A DNA stretch of 64,000 nucleotides from Microbacterium foliorum (GTDB lineage: Bacteria; Actinomycetota; Actinomycetes; Actinomycetales; Microbacteriaceae): the NCBI RefSeq assembly GCF_003367705.1, contig NZ_CP031425.1, positions 62,001 through 126,000 on the forward strand. The letters run 5' to 3'. The translations under genes and the position numbers were made by a program. The notes under the pieces were generated by a model. That model was not told the DNA's origin and did not search any database. It saw nothing but the letters and a program-made list of their open reading frames with translations. Below, one piece after another: positions 55,204 to 63,496 of this stretch (its first letter is position 1; every line of letters begins with the position of its first letter).

Positions 55204-56136
55204 TCAGGTGCGGCGGCGCCACCGCATGCGGGTGACGAGGACTCCGAGCAGGCAGAGTGCGCCGCCCACGAACATGAGCGGAGTCGGCACCTCGCCGAGG
55301 ATCGCCCACGACATCAGGATCGCGATCGCCGGAACGACGTAGGTCGTGGCGGAGGTCTGCCCCGCCGTGCTGCGCTGCAGGACGTAGGCCCAGGTCGTGA
55401 AGGCGATCGCGGTCGGGAAGATGCCTAGGTAGACGACCCACAGCGTCGCGTCGAGCGGAGCCGTCTGCAGGGCACCGACGAGACTGCCCGTCCAGGGGAG
55501 CAGGGCGACCGTGCCCGCGACGGCCCCGAGGAAGGTCAGCGTCGTCGCGTCGGACCCGGCGCTGAGCAGCCGCTTCTGCAGCAGCGTGCACCCGGCGTAC
55601 ATGACCGCGGCGAGCAGCGCGAGCAGCAGCCCGGTGATGTCGGGCCCCGCGCTCGTCGACGAGTTCATCCCGATCATCACCACGCCGAGGAAGGCGATCG
55701 GAGCGCCGATGACGAGCGGCCGCGGGAAGCCCTCACGCAGGAACAGTCCGCTGAAGATCACCACCATCAGCGGTGCGAGGTTCACGACCATCGCCGCCGT
55801 GCCCGCGTCGAGTGAGCGCTCCGCGGCGTTCAGGGCGAGGTTGTAGACGCAGAACCAGCCGACGCCCCACACGGCGACGAGCCACCGGTGGCGACGTTCG
55901 GGCAGACGGATGCCGTGGCGCACCGCGATGATCGCGAGTGCTGCGCTGCCCACGGCCATGCGCAGCAGCGCCAGGGAGCCCGGGTCGAAGTGAGTGCCCG
56001 CACCGCGGATGCCGATGAACGCCGACGCCCACAGCACCACCGTGACGAGGGCGGCGACGAGCACGAGCGGACCCTGTGAGCGGGGCTTCGCGGGAATCAG
56101 GGTGTCGTCGCGCTGCACGCGACCGGTCTTCGGCAT
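55204..56136 (-). CDS. EamA/DMT family exporter
   Basis: The 310-aa protein has ten helices in two EamA repeats (VVLWASAFIGIRGAGTHFDPG, YNLALNAAERSLDAGTAAMV; second repeat from TGLLLALLAAVMYAGCTLLQKRL). Members of this group export amino acids or small metabolites. ATG at 56136 gives the conserved length. Substrate unknown. Confidence 0.9.
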   Translation of the reverse strand: MPKTGRVQRDDTLIPAKPRSQGPLVLVAALVTVVLWASAFIGIRGAGTHFDPGSLALLRMAVGSAALAIIAVRHGIRLPERRHRWLVAVWGVGWFCVYNLALNAAERSLDAGTAAMVVNLAPLMVVIFSGLFLREGFPRPLVIGAPIAFLGVVMIGMNSSTSAGPDITGLLLALLAAVMYAGCTLLQKRLLSAGSDATTLTFLGAVAGTVALLPWTGSLVGALQTAPLDATLWVVYLGIFPTAIAFTTWAYVLQRSTAGQTSATTYVVPAIAILMSWAILGEVPTPLMFVGGALCLLGVLVTRMRWRRRT

Positions 56137-56485
56137 CCTTCGATCCTGGCACCGGCCACCGACATCGGAGATGCGCCCGAGCGACAGCATCCGTTCCTTT
56201 TCCGCCATCCGTGCAGCGCCTCCGCGCGGAGGTGTGCGATTGCAGGACGCACGCACGGATGCAGGACGGAACGCCCACTTTCGTCCTGCATCCGTGCATC
56301 GGTCCTGCATCTGTGCGGCACCCCGACCCACCGCCCGCCAGAATCCCCGACCCACCGCCCACCCGACCGCCCGACCACCCGACCACCCGACACGGCGGTG
56401 AAACACCCCTTCGGTAGGATGGGACCGCCCGCAGAGGGCCAGCTCATCAGCCGGTGCAAACCCGGCGGAAGCAAGGGGGATACCC
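56137..56485. other. purA upstream region with repeats and leader
   Basis: No gene was seen in 349 bp. It holds a perfect 16-bp inverted repeat (56253-56268 with 56282-56297) flanked by partial copies of tgcaggac, then about 80 bp of irregular cccgacccaccg and cgaccacc repeats, and finally the purA promoter area with -10-like TAGGAT at 56415-56420. A clear -35 was not found. Confidence 0.55.
56253..56297. repeat. perfect 16-bp inverted repeat upstream of purA
   Basis: gcacggatgcaggacg and cgtcctgcatccgtgc enclose a 13-nt loop. Outer partial copies (tgcaggac at 56241 onward, gtcctgcat at 56302 onward) extend the symmetry. It may terminate an upstream antisense transcript or be a dispersed repeat; it is not related to the 90-bp family. 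Confidence 0.75.
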
Positions 56486-57772
56486 ATGCCAGGAATCGTT
56501 ATCGTCGGCGTCCAGTGGGGCGATGAGGGCAAGGGCAAGGCGACCGACCTGCTCGGCGAGCGCACCGACTGGGTCGTGAAGTTCAACGGCGGCAACAACG
56601 CCGGTCACACGGTCGTGGTCGGCAACGAGAAGTACGCGCTGCACCTGCTGCCCTCCGGCATCCTCTCGCCCGGGGTCACGCCCGTCATCGGCAACGGCGT
56701 CGTCATCGACCTCGAAGTGCTCTTCAGCGAGCTCGAGGCGCTCGGCGGACGCGGCATCGACGTCTCGCGCCTCAAGGTCAGCGCCAACGCGCACCTCATC
56801 ACCCAGTACCACCGCACGCTCGACAAGGTCACCGAGCGCTTCCTCGGAAAGCGCATGATCGGCACGACCGGCCGCGGCATCGGACCGGCATACGCCGACA
56901 AGATCAACCGCGTCGGCATCCGCGTGCAGGATCTGTTCGACGAGAACATCCTGCGGCAGAAGGTCGAGGGCGCCCTCGATCAGAAGAACCACCTGCTGGT
57001 GAAGATCTTCAACCGCCGGTCGATCACCGCCGACGAGGTCGTCGAGGACCTGCTCTCGTACGCCGAGCGTCTGCGGCCCATGGTCGCCGACACCGGTCAC
57101 CTTCTCGACGACGCGCTGCGCCGTGGCGAGGTCGTCGTGTTCGAAGGCGGCCAGGCCACCATGCTCGACGTCGATCACGGCACCTACCCGTTCGTCACCT
57201 CGTCGTCGGCCACGGCCGGCGGCGCCTCGACGGGATCGGGAGTCGGACCTGGCGCGCTCGACCGCATCGTCGGCATCGTCAAGGCGTACACGACCCGTGT
57301 GGGCTCCGGTCCCTTCCCGACCGAGCTCTTCGACGAGCAGGGCGAGTGGCTGCGTTCGCGCGGTTTCGAGTTCGGCACCACGACCGGGCGTCCGCGCCGA
57401 GTCGGCTGGTACGACGCCCCCATCACGCGCTACGCGACCCGGGTGAACGGCATCACCGACCTGGTGCTCACCAAGCTCGACATCCTCACCGGTCTCGAGC
57501 AGATCCCGGTCTGCGTGGCGTACGACGTCGACGGCACGCGCTTCGACGAGGTGCCCGTCAACCAGACGGACTTCCACCACGCGACGCCGATCCTCGAGTA
57601 CTTCCCGGGCTGGAGCGAGGACATCTCGACCGCGCGGTCGTTCGACGATCTGCCGCAGAACGCGCAGGACTACGTGCTCGCACTCGAGGGCATGAGCAAC
57701 ACGCGCATCTCGGTCATCGGCGTCGGCCCCGAGCGCGACCAGGTGGTCGTGCGTCACGACCTGCTGGACTGA
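56486..57772 (+). CDS. purA: adenylosuccinate synthetase
   Basis: The 428-aa enzyme is full length with [16 protein letters not shown] (P-loop), [49 protein letters not shown] and [13 protein letters not shown]. It makes adenylosuccinate from IMP, aspartate and GTP in purine synthesis. AAGGGGG precedes the ATG. The lactonase gene follows after 7 bp and may be co-transcribed. Confidence 0.97.
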   Translation: MPGIVIVGVQWGDEGKGKATDLLGERTDWVVKFNGGNNAGHTVVVGNEKYALHLLPSGILSPGVTPVIGNGVVIDLEVLFSELEALGGRGIDVSRLKVSANAHLITQYHRTLDKVTERFLGKRMIGTTGRGIGPAYADKINRVGIRVQDLFDENILRQKVEGALDQKNHLLVKIFNRRSITADEVVEDLLSYAERLRPMVADTGHLLDDALRRGEVVVFEGGQATMLDVDHGTYPFVTSSSATAGGASTGSGVGPGALDRIVGIVKAYTTRVGSGPFPTELFDEQGEWLRSRGFEFGTTTGRPRRVGWYDAPITRYATRVNGITDLVLTKLDILTGLEQIPVCVAYDVDGTRFDEVPVNQTDFHHATPILEYFPGWSEDISTARSFDDLPQNAQDYVLALEGMSNTRISVIGVGPERDQVVVRHDLLD

Positions 57773-57779
57773 GCGCATC

Positions 57780-58907
57780 GTGACCCGGTTCTGGCTCGGC
57801 GGATACGGCTCCGCGATGGAGGGCTCCGCCGACGGCATCGGGCTGCTCGCCGGCGACGCCGACCGGCAGACCGCCCTCGAGTACCGCGGCGCGGTCACGC
57901 AGACGCCGTCGCCGTCATGGCTCGCGCAGCATCCGACCCTCGACGTCGTCTACGCGGCGCTCGAGGGGGATGCCGCCGTGCAGGCGTTCTCACGCAGCGG
58001 CGAGTCCACGCTCCGCCCCCTCGGCGAGCCGGTCGAGGCCGGAGAGAACGTGTGCCACGTCGCGGTGGCGCCGTCCGGCGGGTACCTCGTCGCCAGCTGC
58101 TACGGCGACGGCCGGGTCGTGCGCATCGGCATCGATGAGCAGGGCCGGCTGGTTCAGGATGCCGGCAACAGGGCCGCTGAGCTCCGCGCCGCATTGCTGG
58201 GCGAACCGCTCGAGGCTGCTCCGCCCGCGGGCGTCGCCGCCGCGGCATCCGACCCCTATGCGGGGTCTCTCGCGGCATCCGGCGAGGACGCGGCCTCGGG
58301 CGAGGAGCGCGTCTCGCACGCGCACTCCGCCGTCTTCCTCGCCGACGGACGCATCGCCACGACCGACCTCGGCTTCGATCTCGTGCGCATCTGGCGCCCC
58401 ACGGCGGGCGGGCTGATCCTCGATCACGAGATCGTGCTGCCGATGGGCACCGGGCCGCGCCACATGGTCGCGCACCCCAGCGGCCATCTGCACGTGGTGA
58501 CCGAGTACTCGTGCGAGGTGTTCACTCTCGCCACAGGCCGCGACGGCACGTGGGCGGTCGTGTCCGCCGTGCTGTCGAGTCCGATCGCCGAGGTGGGCAC
58601 GGACTTCCCCGCCGAGCTGGTGCGCTCGCGCGACGGACACTTCCTCTACACCGCGCTGCGCGGCAGCAACACGATCGCCGCGCTGCGTGTGCGGGGCGGC
58701 GGCGAGAGCCTCGAATCGATCGCCCTCGCCGACTCCGGTGTGGACTGGCCGCGGCATCATCTCGTGCACGAGGGCAAGCTGCTCGTGGCGGGGCAGCGGT
58801 CCGACAGCATCGCCCTGCTCGACCTCGACGAGCGCACGGGGGCGCCGCTCGGCATCCGTCACACGGCTCAGGCGCCGACGCCGACGCACTTCCTGCCCGT
58901 CCGGTAG
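57780..58907 (+). CDS. lactonase family (beta-propeller, 6-phosphogluconolactonase-like)
   Basis: The 375-aa protein follows the seven-bladed lactonase/Pgl family: FWLGGYGS start, PSWLAQHPTLDVVYAALE, VCHVAVAPSGGYLVASCYGDG, VSHAHSAVF, GTGPRHMVAHPSGHLHVVTEYS and a final PTHFLPVR. An Ala/Ser-rich insert of about 45 residues sits near residue 140-170. GTG at 57780 lies 7 bp after purA. Natural lactone unknown. Confidence 0.88.
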   Translation: MTRFWLGGYGSAMEGSADGIGLLAGDADRQTALEYRGAVTQTPSPSWLAQHPTLDVVYAALEGDAAVQAFSRSGESTLRPLGEPVEAGENVCHVAVAPSGGYLVASCYGDGRVVRIGIDEQGRLVQDAGNRAAELRAALLGEPLEAAPPAGVAAAASDPYAGSLAASGEDAASGEERVSHAHSAVFLADGRIATTDLGFDLVRIWRPTAGGLILDHEIVLPMGTGPRHMVAHPSGHLHVVTEYSCEVFTLATGRDGTWAVVSAVLSSPIAEVGTDFPAELVRSRDGHFLYTALRGSNTIAALRVRGGGESLESIALADSGVDWPRHHLVHEGKLLVAGQRSDSIALLDLDERTGAPLGIRHTAQAPTPTHFLPVR

Positions 58908-58920
58908 TCGCCAGGCCCGC

Positions 58921-58951
58921 TTGACCTCAACCTTTGTTGAGGTTCTACCGT
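58921..58951 (+). promoter_or_regulatory. SoxR-type promoter with 19-bp spacer
   Basis: TTGACC (58921-58926) and TACCGT (58946-58951) are separated by 19 nt, the overlong spacer typical of MerR-family activation. The spacer region holds CCTCAACCTTTGTTGAGG (58925-58942), a perfect inverted repeat that fits the SoxR box CCTCAA-N6-TTGAGG. Transcription should begin close to the ATG at 58959. Confidence 0.9.
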
Positions 58952-58958
58952 CGTGCCT

Positions 58959-60347
58959 ATGACCATACATACGGATGGGGTGCCGACCGAGAAGGTCGCC
59001 TCCCCCGGAATCATGAGCGGCGCTTGCCTCTGGATCACGATCGGGGCCTGCGCGCTCGTGTTCCTCGGTGCGTTCGAATCACTCGCCGTCACCACGGTGA
59101 TGCCCGTCGTCAGCGCCGACCTCGACGGTGAGCGCCTGTACGCGCTGGCATTCGCCGGCCCGCTGGCCACGGGAGTGATCGGCATGGTCATCGCGGGCAA
59201 CTGGGCGGACCGGCGAGGACCGGTGGCGCCGCTGTACACCTCGGTCGTGCTCTTCGTGATCGGACTGCTGGTGGCGGGGTTCGCGCCCACCATGGAGGTG
59301 CTCGTCGCCGGACGCTTCGCCCAGGGCCTCGGCAACGGGGGTCTGATGGTCGCCCTCTATGTGGTCGTCGCGCGGGTGTACCCCCGCACGCTGCATCCCG
59401 CGATCTTCGCCGGATTCGCCGCCGCCTGGGTCGTCCCCTCGCTCGTCGGACCCACGGTGGCCGGAGCCGTCACCGAGCTGTGGAGCTGGCACTGGGTGTT
59501 CCTCGGCGTCGTGCTCCTCGTCGTGCCGGCCCTGCTCATGGTGGTCCCGGCGCTCCGCGGGCTGTCCGGCGCCGGCGACGCGACGACGCCGTGGGCGCTC
59601 GGGCGACTCGGGTGGGCGGTGCTCGCCGCGGCCGCGGTGCTCGCCCTCAACCTGGTCGGCGATGTGCCGGGGGCGGGCCCGGTCCTCGCCGGGGCAGCGG
59701 TCGTGGTGGCGCTCGTCGCGGTGCGGGCGCTGCTGCCGAAGGGAACGCTCCGCGCCGTGCGCGGCCTCCCCTCCGTGATGCTCGTGCGAGGGCTGGCGGC
59801 CGCAGGGTTCTTGGGTGCGGAGGTGTACATCCCGTATCTGCTGACCGAGCGCTACGCCGTCTCGCCCACGGTGGCCGGACTCTCGCTCACCGGCGGGGCG
59901 CTCGCGTGGTCGATCGCCGCGACCGTGCAGGGGCGCATGAGCACCCGCCTGCCCAGCGCCGTGGCCGTGCGCATCGGCACGATCCTCGTCGCCGCGGGCG
60001 TCGCTCTCACCCTCGTCGCCGCCGCGCTCGCCGCTCCGGTCGCCTCCATCGTCGTCGCGTGGATCGTCGCAGGCGCCGGGATGGGACTGATGAGTCCGCG
60101 CACCAGCGCCCTCACCCTCGAGATGTCGGCACCCGAGAACCAGGGATTCAACAGCTCGGCGATGTCGGTCGCGGACTCGTTCGGCAGCGCCCTCGCCCTC
60201 GCGATCACGGGGGTCCTGTTCACGGGTGTCGTCGCGGTCGCCGATCCGTTCGTCGATCCGTTCGTCATCGTGTTCGTGTTCGCGGGCATCCTCGCGCTCG
60301 TCGCGGCGGTGCTCGCTCCCCGGGTGGCTGCGCCGGTGGCTGGCTGA
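58959..60347 (+). CDS. MFS exporter of a predicted SoxR regulon
   Basis: The 462-aa protein has about 14 hydrophobic segments, ESLAVTTVMPVVSADLDGE at helix 1, GNWADRRGPVAPLYTS as motif A and GLGNGGLMVALYVVVARVYP in helix 4, as in drug-exporter MFS. ATG at 58959 is 7 nt after the -10, so it is probably leaderless; GTG at 58953 is less likely. The SoxR box implies induction by redox-cycling compounds such as phenazines or quinones, with the transporter as their exporter (inference). Confidence 0.88.
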   Translation: MTIHTDGVPTEKVASPGIMSGACLWITIGACALVFLGAFESLAVTTVMPVVSADLDGERLYALAFAGPLATGVIGMVIAGNWADRRGPVAPLYTSVVLFVIGLLVAGFAPTMEVLVAGRFAQGLGNGGLMVALYVVVARVYPRTLHPAIFAGFAAAWVVPSLVGPTVAGAVTELWSWHWVFLGVVLLVVPALLMVVPALRGLSGAGDATTPWALGRLGWAVLAAAAVLALNLVGDVPGAGPVLAGAAVVVALVAVRALLPKGTLRAVRGLPSVMLVRGLAAAGFLGAEVYIPYLLTERYAVSPTVAGLSLTGGALAWSIAATVQGRMSTRLPSAVAVRIGTILVAAGVALTLVAAALAAPVASIVVAWIVAGAGMGLMSPRTSALTLEMSAPENQGFNSSAMSVADSFGSALALAITGVLFTGVVAVADPFVDPFVIVFVFAGILALVAAVLAPRVAAPVAG

Positions 60348-60364
60348 GCGGCTGGCTGAGCGGA

Positions 60365-60453
60365 CCGTTCACAACTCAGCACGGATCCGTGAGAGTCGGC
60401 GGGGAGGGGCCAGTCCGGGCAGATGGGGAACTTTCCTGCTGAGTTGTGAACGG
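60365..60453. repeat. palindromic element, copy D (89 bp, perfect arms)
   Basis: ccgttcacaactcagca (60365-60381) and its exact complement tgctgagttgtgaacgg (60437-60453) flank a 55-bp interior. It starts 18 bp after the MFS stop. The preceding DNA contains a tandem gctggctgagcgg duplication. It is the best-preserved copy of the family and could also act as a terminator. Confidence 0.85.
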
Positions 60454-60599
60454 AGACCCGCTCAGCCACCCCGACCGCGCCGACCCCCAGCCACCCCCGC
60501 CGACGCGCCCGGGACGCCGTTGCACAGTGCGGGGCGGAACACCACCCCGTGACTCGACGTTGGTCTTGAGCGAGACTGGGCGACGGAGAGGTGCACCCC

Positions 60600-62033
60600 A
60601 TGACTGCTGAGAAGACCGACGAATACGACCTGATCGTGCTGGGCGGAGGTCCGGTGGGCGAGAATGTCGCCGACCGCGCCGTGCAGGACGGACTGACCGC
60701 GATCATCGTGGAGAGCGAGCTGGTGGGCGGTGAGTGCTCGTACTGGGCTTGCATGCCGTCGAAGGCGCTGCTGCGCTCGGGCCAGGCTCTGCGTGCGGCG
60801 CAGAACGTCAAGGGAGCGGCCGAGGCGGTCACCGGAAAGCTCGACGTACGGGCGGTCTTCGACCGCCGCGACTCGTTCACGAGCCACTGGTCGGATGACG
60901 GTCAGGTGAAGTGGCTCGACTCCGCCGGCATCGACCTGGCACGCGGTCACGGCCGTCTGTCGGGCGAGCGGGAGGTGACGGTGACGGATGCCGACGGGGG
61001 AACCCGCGTGATCCGCGCGCGCCATGCGGTCGCGATCAGCACGGGCTCGGATGCCGTGATCCCGCCGATCGACGGGCTGCGCGAGGCGTCTCCGTGGACG
61101 AGCCGCGAGGCGACCAGCGCCGAGGAGCTGCCCGAGTCCCTCGCCGTGATCGGTGGAGGAGTGGTCGCGGTCGAGATGGCGACGGCATACGCGGCTCTCG
61201 GCTCGACCGTCACGATCATCGCCCGCAGCGGTCTGCTCGGCACGATGGAGCCCTTCGCGGGCGAGCGCGTCGCTGCGGGGTTGCGGGAGCTCGGCGTCGA
61301 CGTGCGCACCGACACCGGCACCACGCGCGTCACACGCGGAGACGACGGCGTGACGATCGTGCTCGACGACGACGCGACGGTCACCGCGGCGGAGGTCCTC
61401 GTCGCCACCGGGCGCTCACCTCGCAGCGGTGATGTCGGGCTCGATGTCGTCGGCCTCGAGCCGGGGCGCTGGATCACTGTCGACGACACGATGCGCGTGC
61501 CCGGCTCCGACTGGCTCTACGCGGTCGGCGACGTGAACGGCCGCGTGCTGCTGACGCACCAGGGCAAGTACCAGGCGCGTGCGGCCGGCGACGTGATCGC
61601 GGCACGCGCTCAGGGTGCGGACGTCGATGACGAGCCCTGGGGAAAGCACGTCGCGACCGCCGATCACGCGGCCGCGCCGCAGGTGACCTTCTCGTTCCCC
61701 GAGGTCGCGTCTGTCGGGCTCACGGAGTCGCAGGCGCGCGAGGCCGGAATCGACGTGGCGGCGATCGACTACGACCTGGGCGGCATCGCGGGCGCGAGCC
61801 TGTACGAGGACGGCTTCGAGGGCCAGGCCCGCATCGTGATCGACACGGCGCGTGACGTGATCGTCGGGGCGACGTTCGTGGGCCCGGAGGTCGCGGAGCT
61901 CGTGCAGACGGCGACGGTGGCGATCGTCGGCGAGGTGCCGATCGCCCGGCTGTGGCACGCCGTGCCCGCGTATCCGACGATCAGCGAGATCTGGCTGCGC
62001 CTCCTCGAGACCTACGGGCGGGACTCGGCGTGA
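60600..62033 (+). CDS. FAD-dependent pyridine nucleotide-disulfide oxidoreductase
   Basis: The 477-aa protein has the FAD loop LIVLGGGPVGENVADRA, the redox disulfide in GGECSYWACMPSKALLR (CxxxxC), NAD(P) loop VIGGGVVAVEMATAYAALG, GDVNGRVLLTHQGKYQAR for FAD and the dimerisation domain. In the C-terminal active-site motif HPT...E of lipoamide dehydrogenases, His is Tyr (AYPTISE). It is therefore probably a quinone- or other-substrate reductase rather than lipoamide dehydrogenase. GGAGAGG precedes the ATG at 60600. Confidence 0.9.
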   Translation: MTAEKTDEYDLIVLGGGPVGENVADRAVQDGLTAIIVESELVGGECSYWACMPSKALLRSGQALRAAQNVKGAAEAVTGKLDVRAVFDRRDSFTSHWSDDGQVKWLDSAGIDLARGHGRLSGEREVTVTDADGGTRVIRARHAVAISTGSDAVIPPIDGLREASPWTSREATSAEELPESLAVIGGGVVAVEMATAYAALGSTVTIIARSGLLGTMEPFAGERVAAGLRELGVDVRTDTGTTRVTRGDDGVTIVLDDDATVTAAEVLVATGRSPRSGDVGLDVVGLEPGRWITVDDTMRVPGSDWLYAVGDVNGRVLLTHQGKYQARAAGDVIAARAQGADVDDEPWGKHVATADHAAAPQVTFSFPEVASVGLTESQAREAGIDVAAIDYDLGGIAGASLYEDGFEGQARIVIDTARDVIVGATFVGPEVAELVQTATVAIVGEVPIARLWHAVPAYPTISEIWLRLLETYGRDSA

Positions 62034-62065
62034 TCCGCAAGAGAATCCGCCCGGGGCGCTCGCGG

Positions 62066-62100
62066 GCGGATGCCGGTGGGCGATCCGTTCCGGCATCCGC
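62066..62100 (+). terminator. hairpin after the disulfide oxidoreductase gene
   Basis: GCGGATGCCGG and CCGGCATCCGC form a perfect 11-bp stem around a 13-nt loop 32 bp past the stop. No U-run follows. It probably ends the message. Confidence 0.55.
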
Positions 62101-62241
62101 TCCGAACAGACACGGGAGGCAGGGCGCGTTCCGCGCGCGCTGACCGGGATTGTTACTCACATCGACAGCCCCGCGCGCAAGCCTGGGACGGATGTCGCAG
62201 ACCTCTATTACGCTCGAACCCACATCCGAGGAGGCAGGACC

Positions 62242-62544
62242 ATGAAGGCTGTACTCGCAGGAACCGTCATCGCCGAGGCAGACGAGAGCGATCTCGCACG
62301 CATCGAAGGCAACTGGTACTTCCCGCCCGCATCGATCACCGAGGGAGCGCTCGTCGAGAGCCCGACCCCGTACACCTGTCCGTGGAAGGGTGCTGCCCAG
62401 TACTTCTCCGTGCAGGCCGGAGGCGAGCTGCACACCGACTACGCGTGGTCGTACCCGACGCCGTTCCCGAGCGCGTTCGATCGCGTCGGCAAGGACTTCT
62501 CGGGCTTCGTCGCGTTCGATCCACGGGTCGAGGTCTCCGAATGA
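62242..62544 (+). CDS. DUF427 domain protein
   Basis: The 100-aa protein has the DUF427 pattern: VLAGTVIAEAD, NWYFPPASI, TPYTCPWKGAAQYFSV and TDYAWSYPTPFP...DFSGFVAF. AGGAGG precedes the ATG. Members are small cytosolic proteins of unknown function; the conserved CPWKG is the likely functional site. It stands 64 bp before the ABC transporter genes but is probably independent. Confidence 0.92.
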   Translation: MKAVLAGTVIAEADESDLARIEGNWYFPPASITEGALVESPTPYTCPWKGAAQYFSVQAGGELHTDYAWSYPTPFPSAFDRVGKDFSGFVAFDPRVEVSE

Positions 62545-62608
62545 CCTCCGTATGCCGCAGTCGGGGCGCTGACGCGCGTCTCGTCGATCCTCCGTCTGGA
62601 GACCAGCC

Positions 62609-63496
62609 ATGATCGAATTCCGCAACGTCACCAAGCAGTTCCCCGACGGCACCACCGCCGTGAAGGACTTCAGCCTGGTGCTGCCGTCCCGCAAGACGAC
62701 GGTCTTCGTCGGGTCCTCGGGGTGTGGCAAGACCACCCTCCTGCGCATGATCAACCGCATGGTCGAACCGACCTCCGGTGACATCGAGATCGACGGCGAG
62801 AACGTCCTCGGCGGCGATCCCGTGCAGCTGCGGCGGAGCATCGGGTACGTCATGCAGAACTCCGGGCTCATGCCGCACTTCACCGTGATCGACAACGTCG
62901 CCACCGTGCTGCGCCTGACCGGGGTCAAGAAGGGGCCGGCCCACGACCGGGCGCGCGAGCTGCTCACGACCGTCGGCCTCGACCAGTCGCTGGCCGATCG
63001 GTACCCGAGCCAGCTCTCGGGCGGGCAGCAGCAGCGCGTGGGCGTGGCCCGCGGGCTCGCGGCCGACCCCAACATCCTGCTCATGGACGAGCCGTTCGGC
63101 GCGGTCGACCCGATCGTGCGCGCCGATCTGCAGACCGAGACGCTGCGGCTGCAGCGCGAGCTCGACAAGACGGTCGTCTTCGTCACGCACGACATCGACG
63201 AGGCGTTCCTGCTCGGCGACCAGGTCGTGATCCTCGACAAGGGCGCGCGCATCGTGCAGGTGGGCAGCCCGAGCGAGATCATCGAGAACCCGGCCGACGA
63301 CTTCGTGTCGTCCTTCATCGGTGCCGACCGCGGACGCCGCGCTCTGCATCTGCGGGAGACGCCGCACGGCACCGTCGTCGTCGACTCCGAAGGTCGCACG
63401 CAGGGAGCCATCGTGGCCGACGTCGAGAGGTCCGACGGTCCTCTCGCAGGACCGGATGCGGAAGCGCTCGGTGCCGTTCGGGGCGATCTGGCGTGA
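62609..63496 (+). CDS. osmoprotectant (glycine betaine/proline) ABC transporter ATP-binding protein
   Basis: The 295-aa ATPase has Walker A GSSGCGKTT, Q-loop IGYVMQNSGLMPHFTV, signature LSGGQQQRVGVARGL, Walker B ILLMDEPFGAVDPI and switch His VTHDIDEAF. IGYVMQNSGLMPH is typical of OpuCA/ProV-type importers. The C-terminal 50 residues replace the tandem CBS domains of OpuCA with a short poorly conserved region. The stop overlaps the permease start as GTGA. Confidence 0.93.
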   Translation: MIEFRNVTKQFPDGTTAVKDFSLVLPSRKTTVFVGSSGCGKTTLLRMINRMVEPTSGDIEIDGENVLGGDPVQLRRSIGYVMQNSGLMPHFTVIDNVATVLRLTGVKKGPAHDRARELLTTVGLDQSLADRYPSQLSGGQQQRVGVARGLAADPNILLMDEPFGAVDPIVRADLQTETLRLQRELDKTVVFVTHDIDEAFLLGDQVVILDKGARIVQVGSPSEIIENPADDFVSSFIGADRGRRALHLRETPHGTVVVDSEGRTQGAIVADVERSDGPLAGPDAEALGAVRGDLA

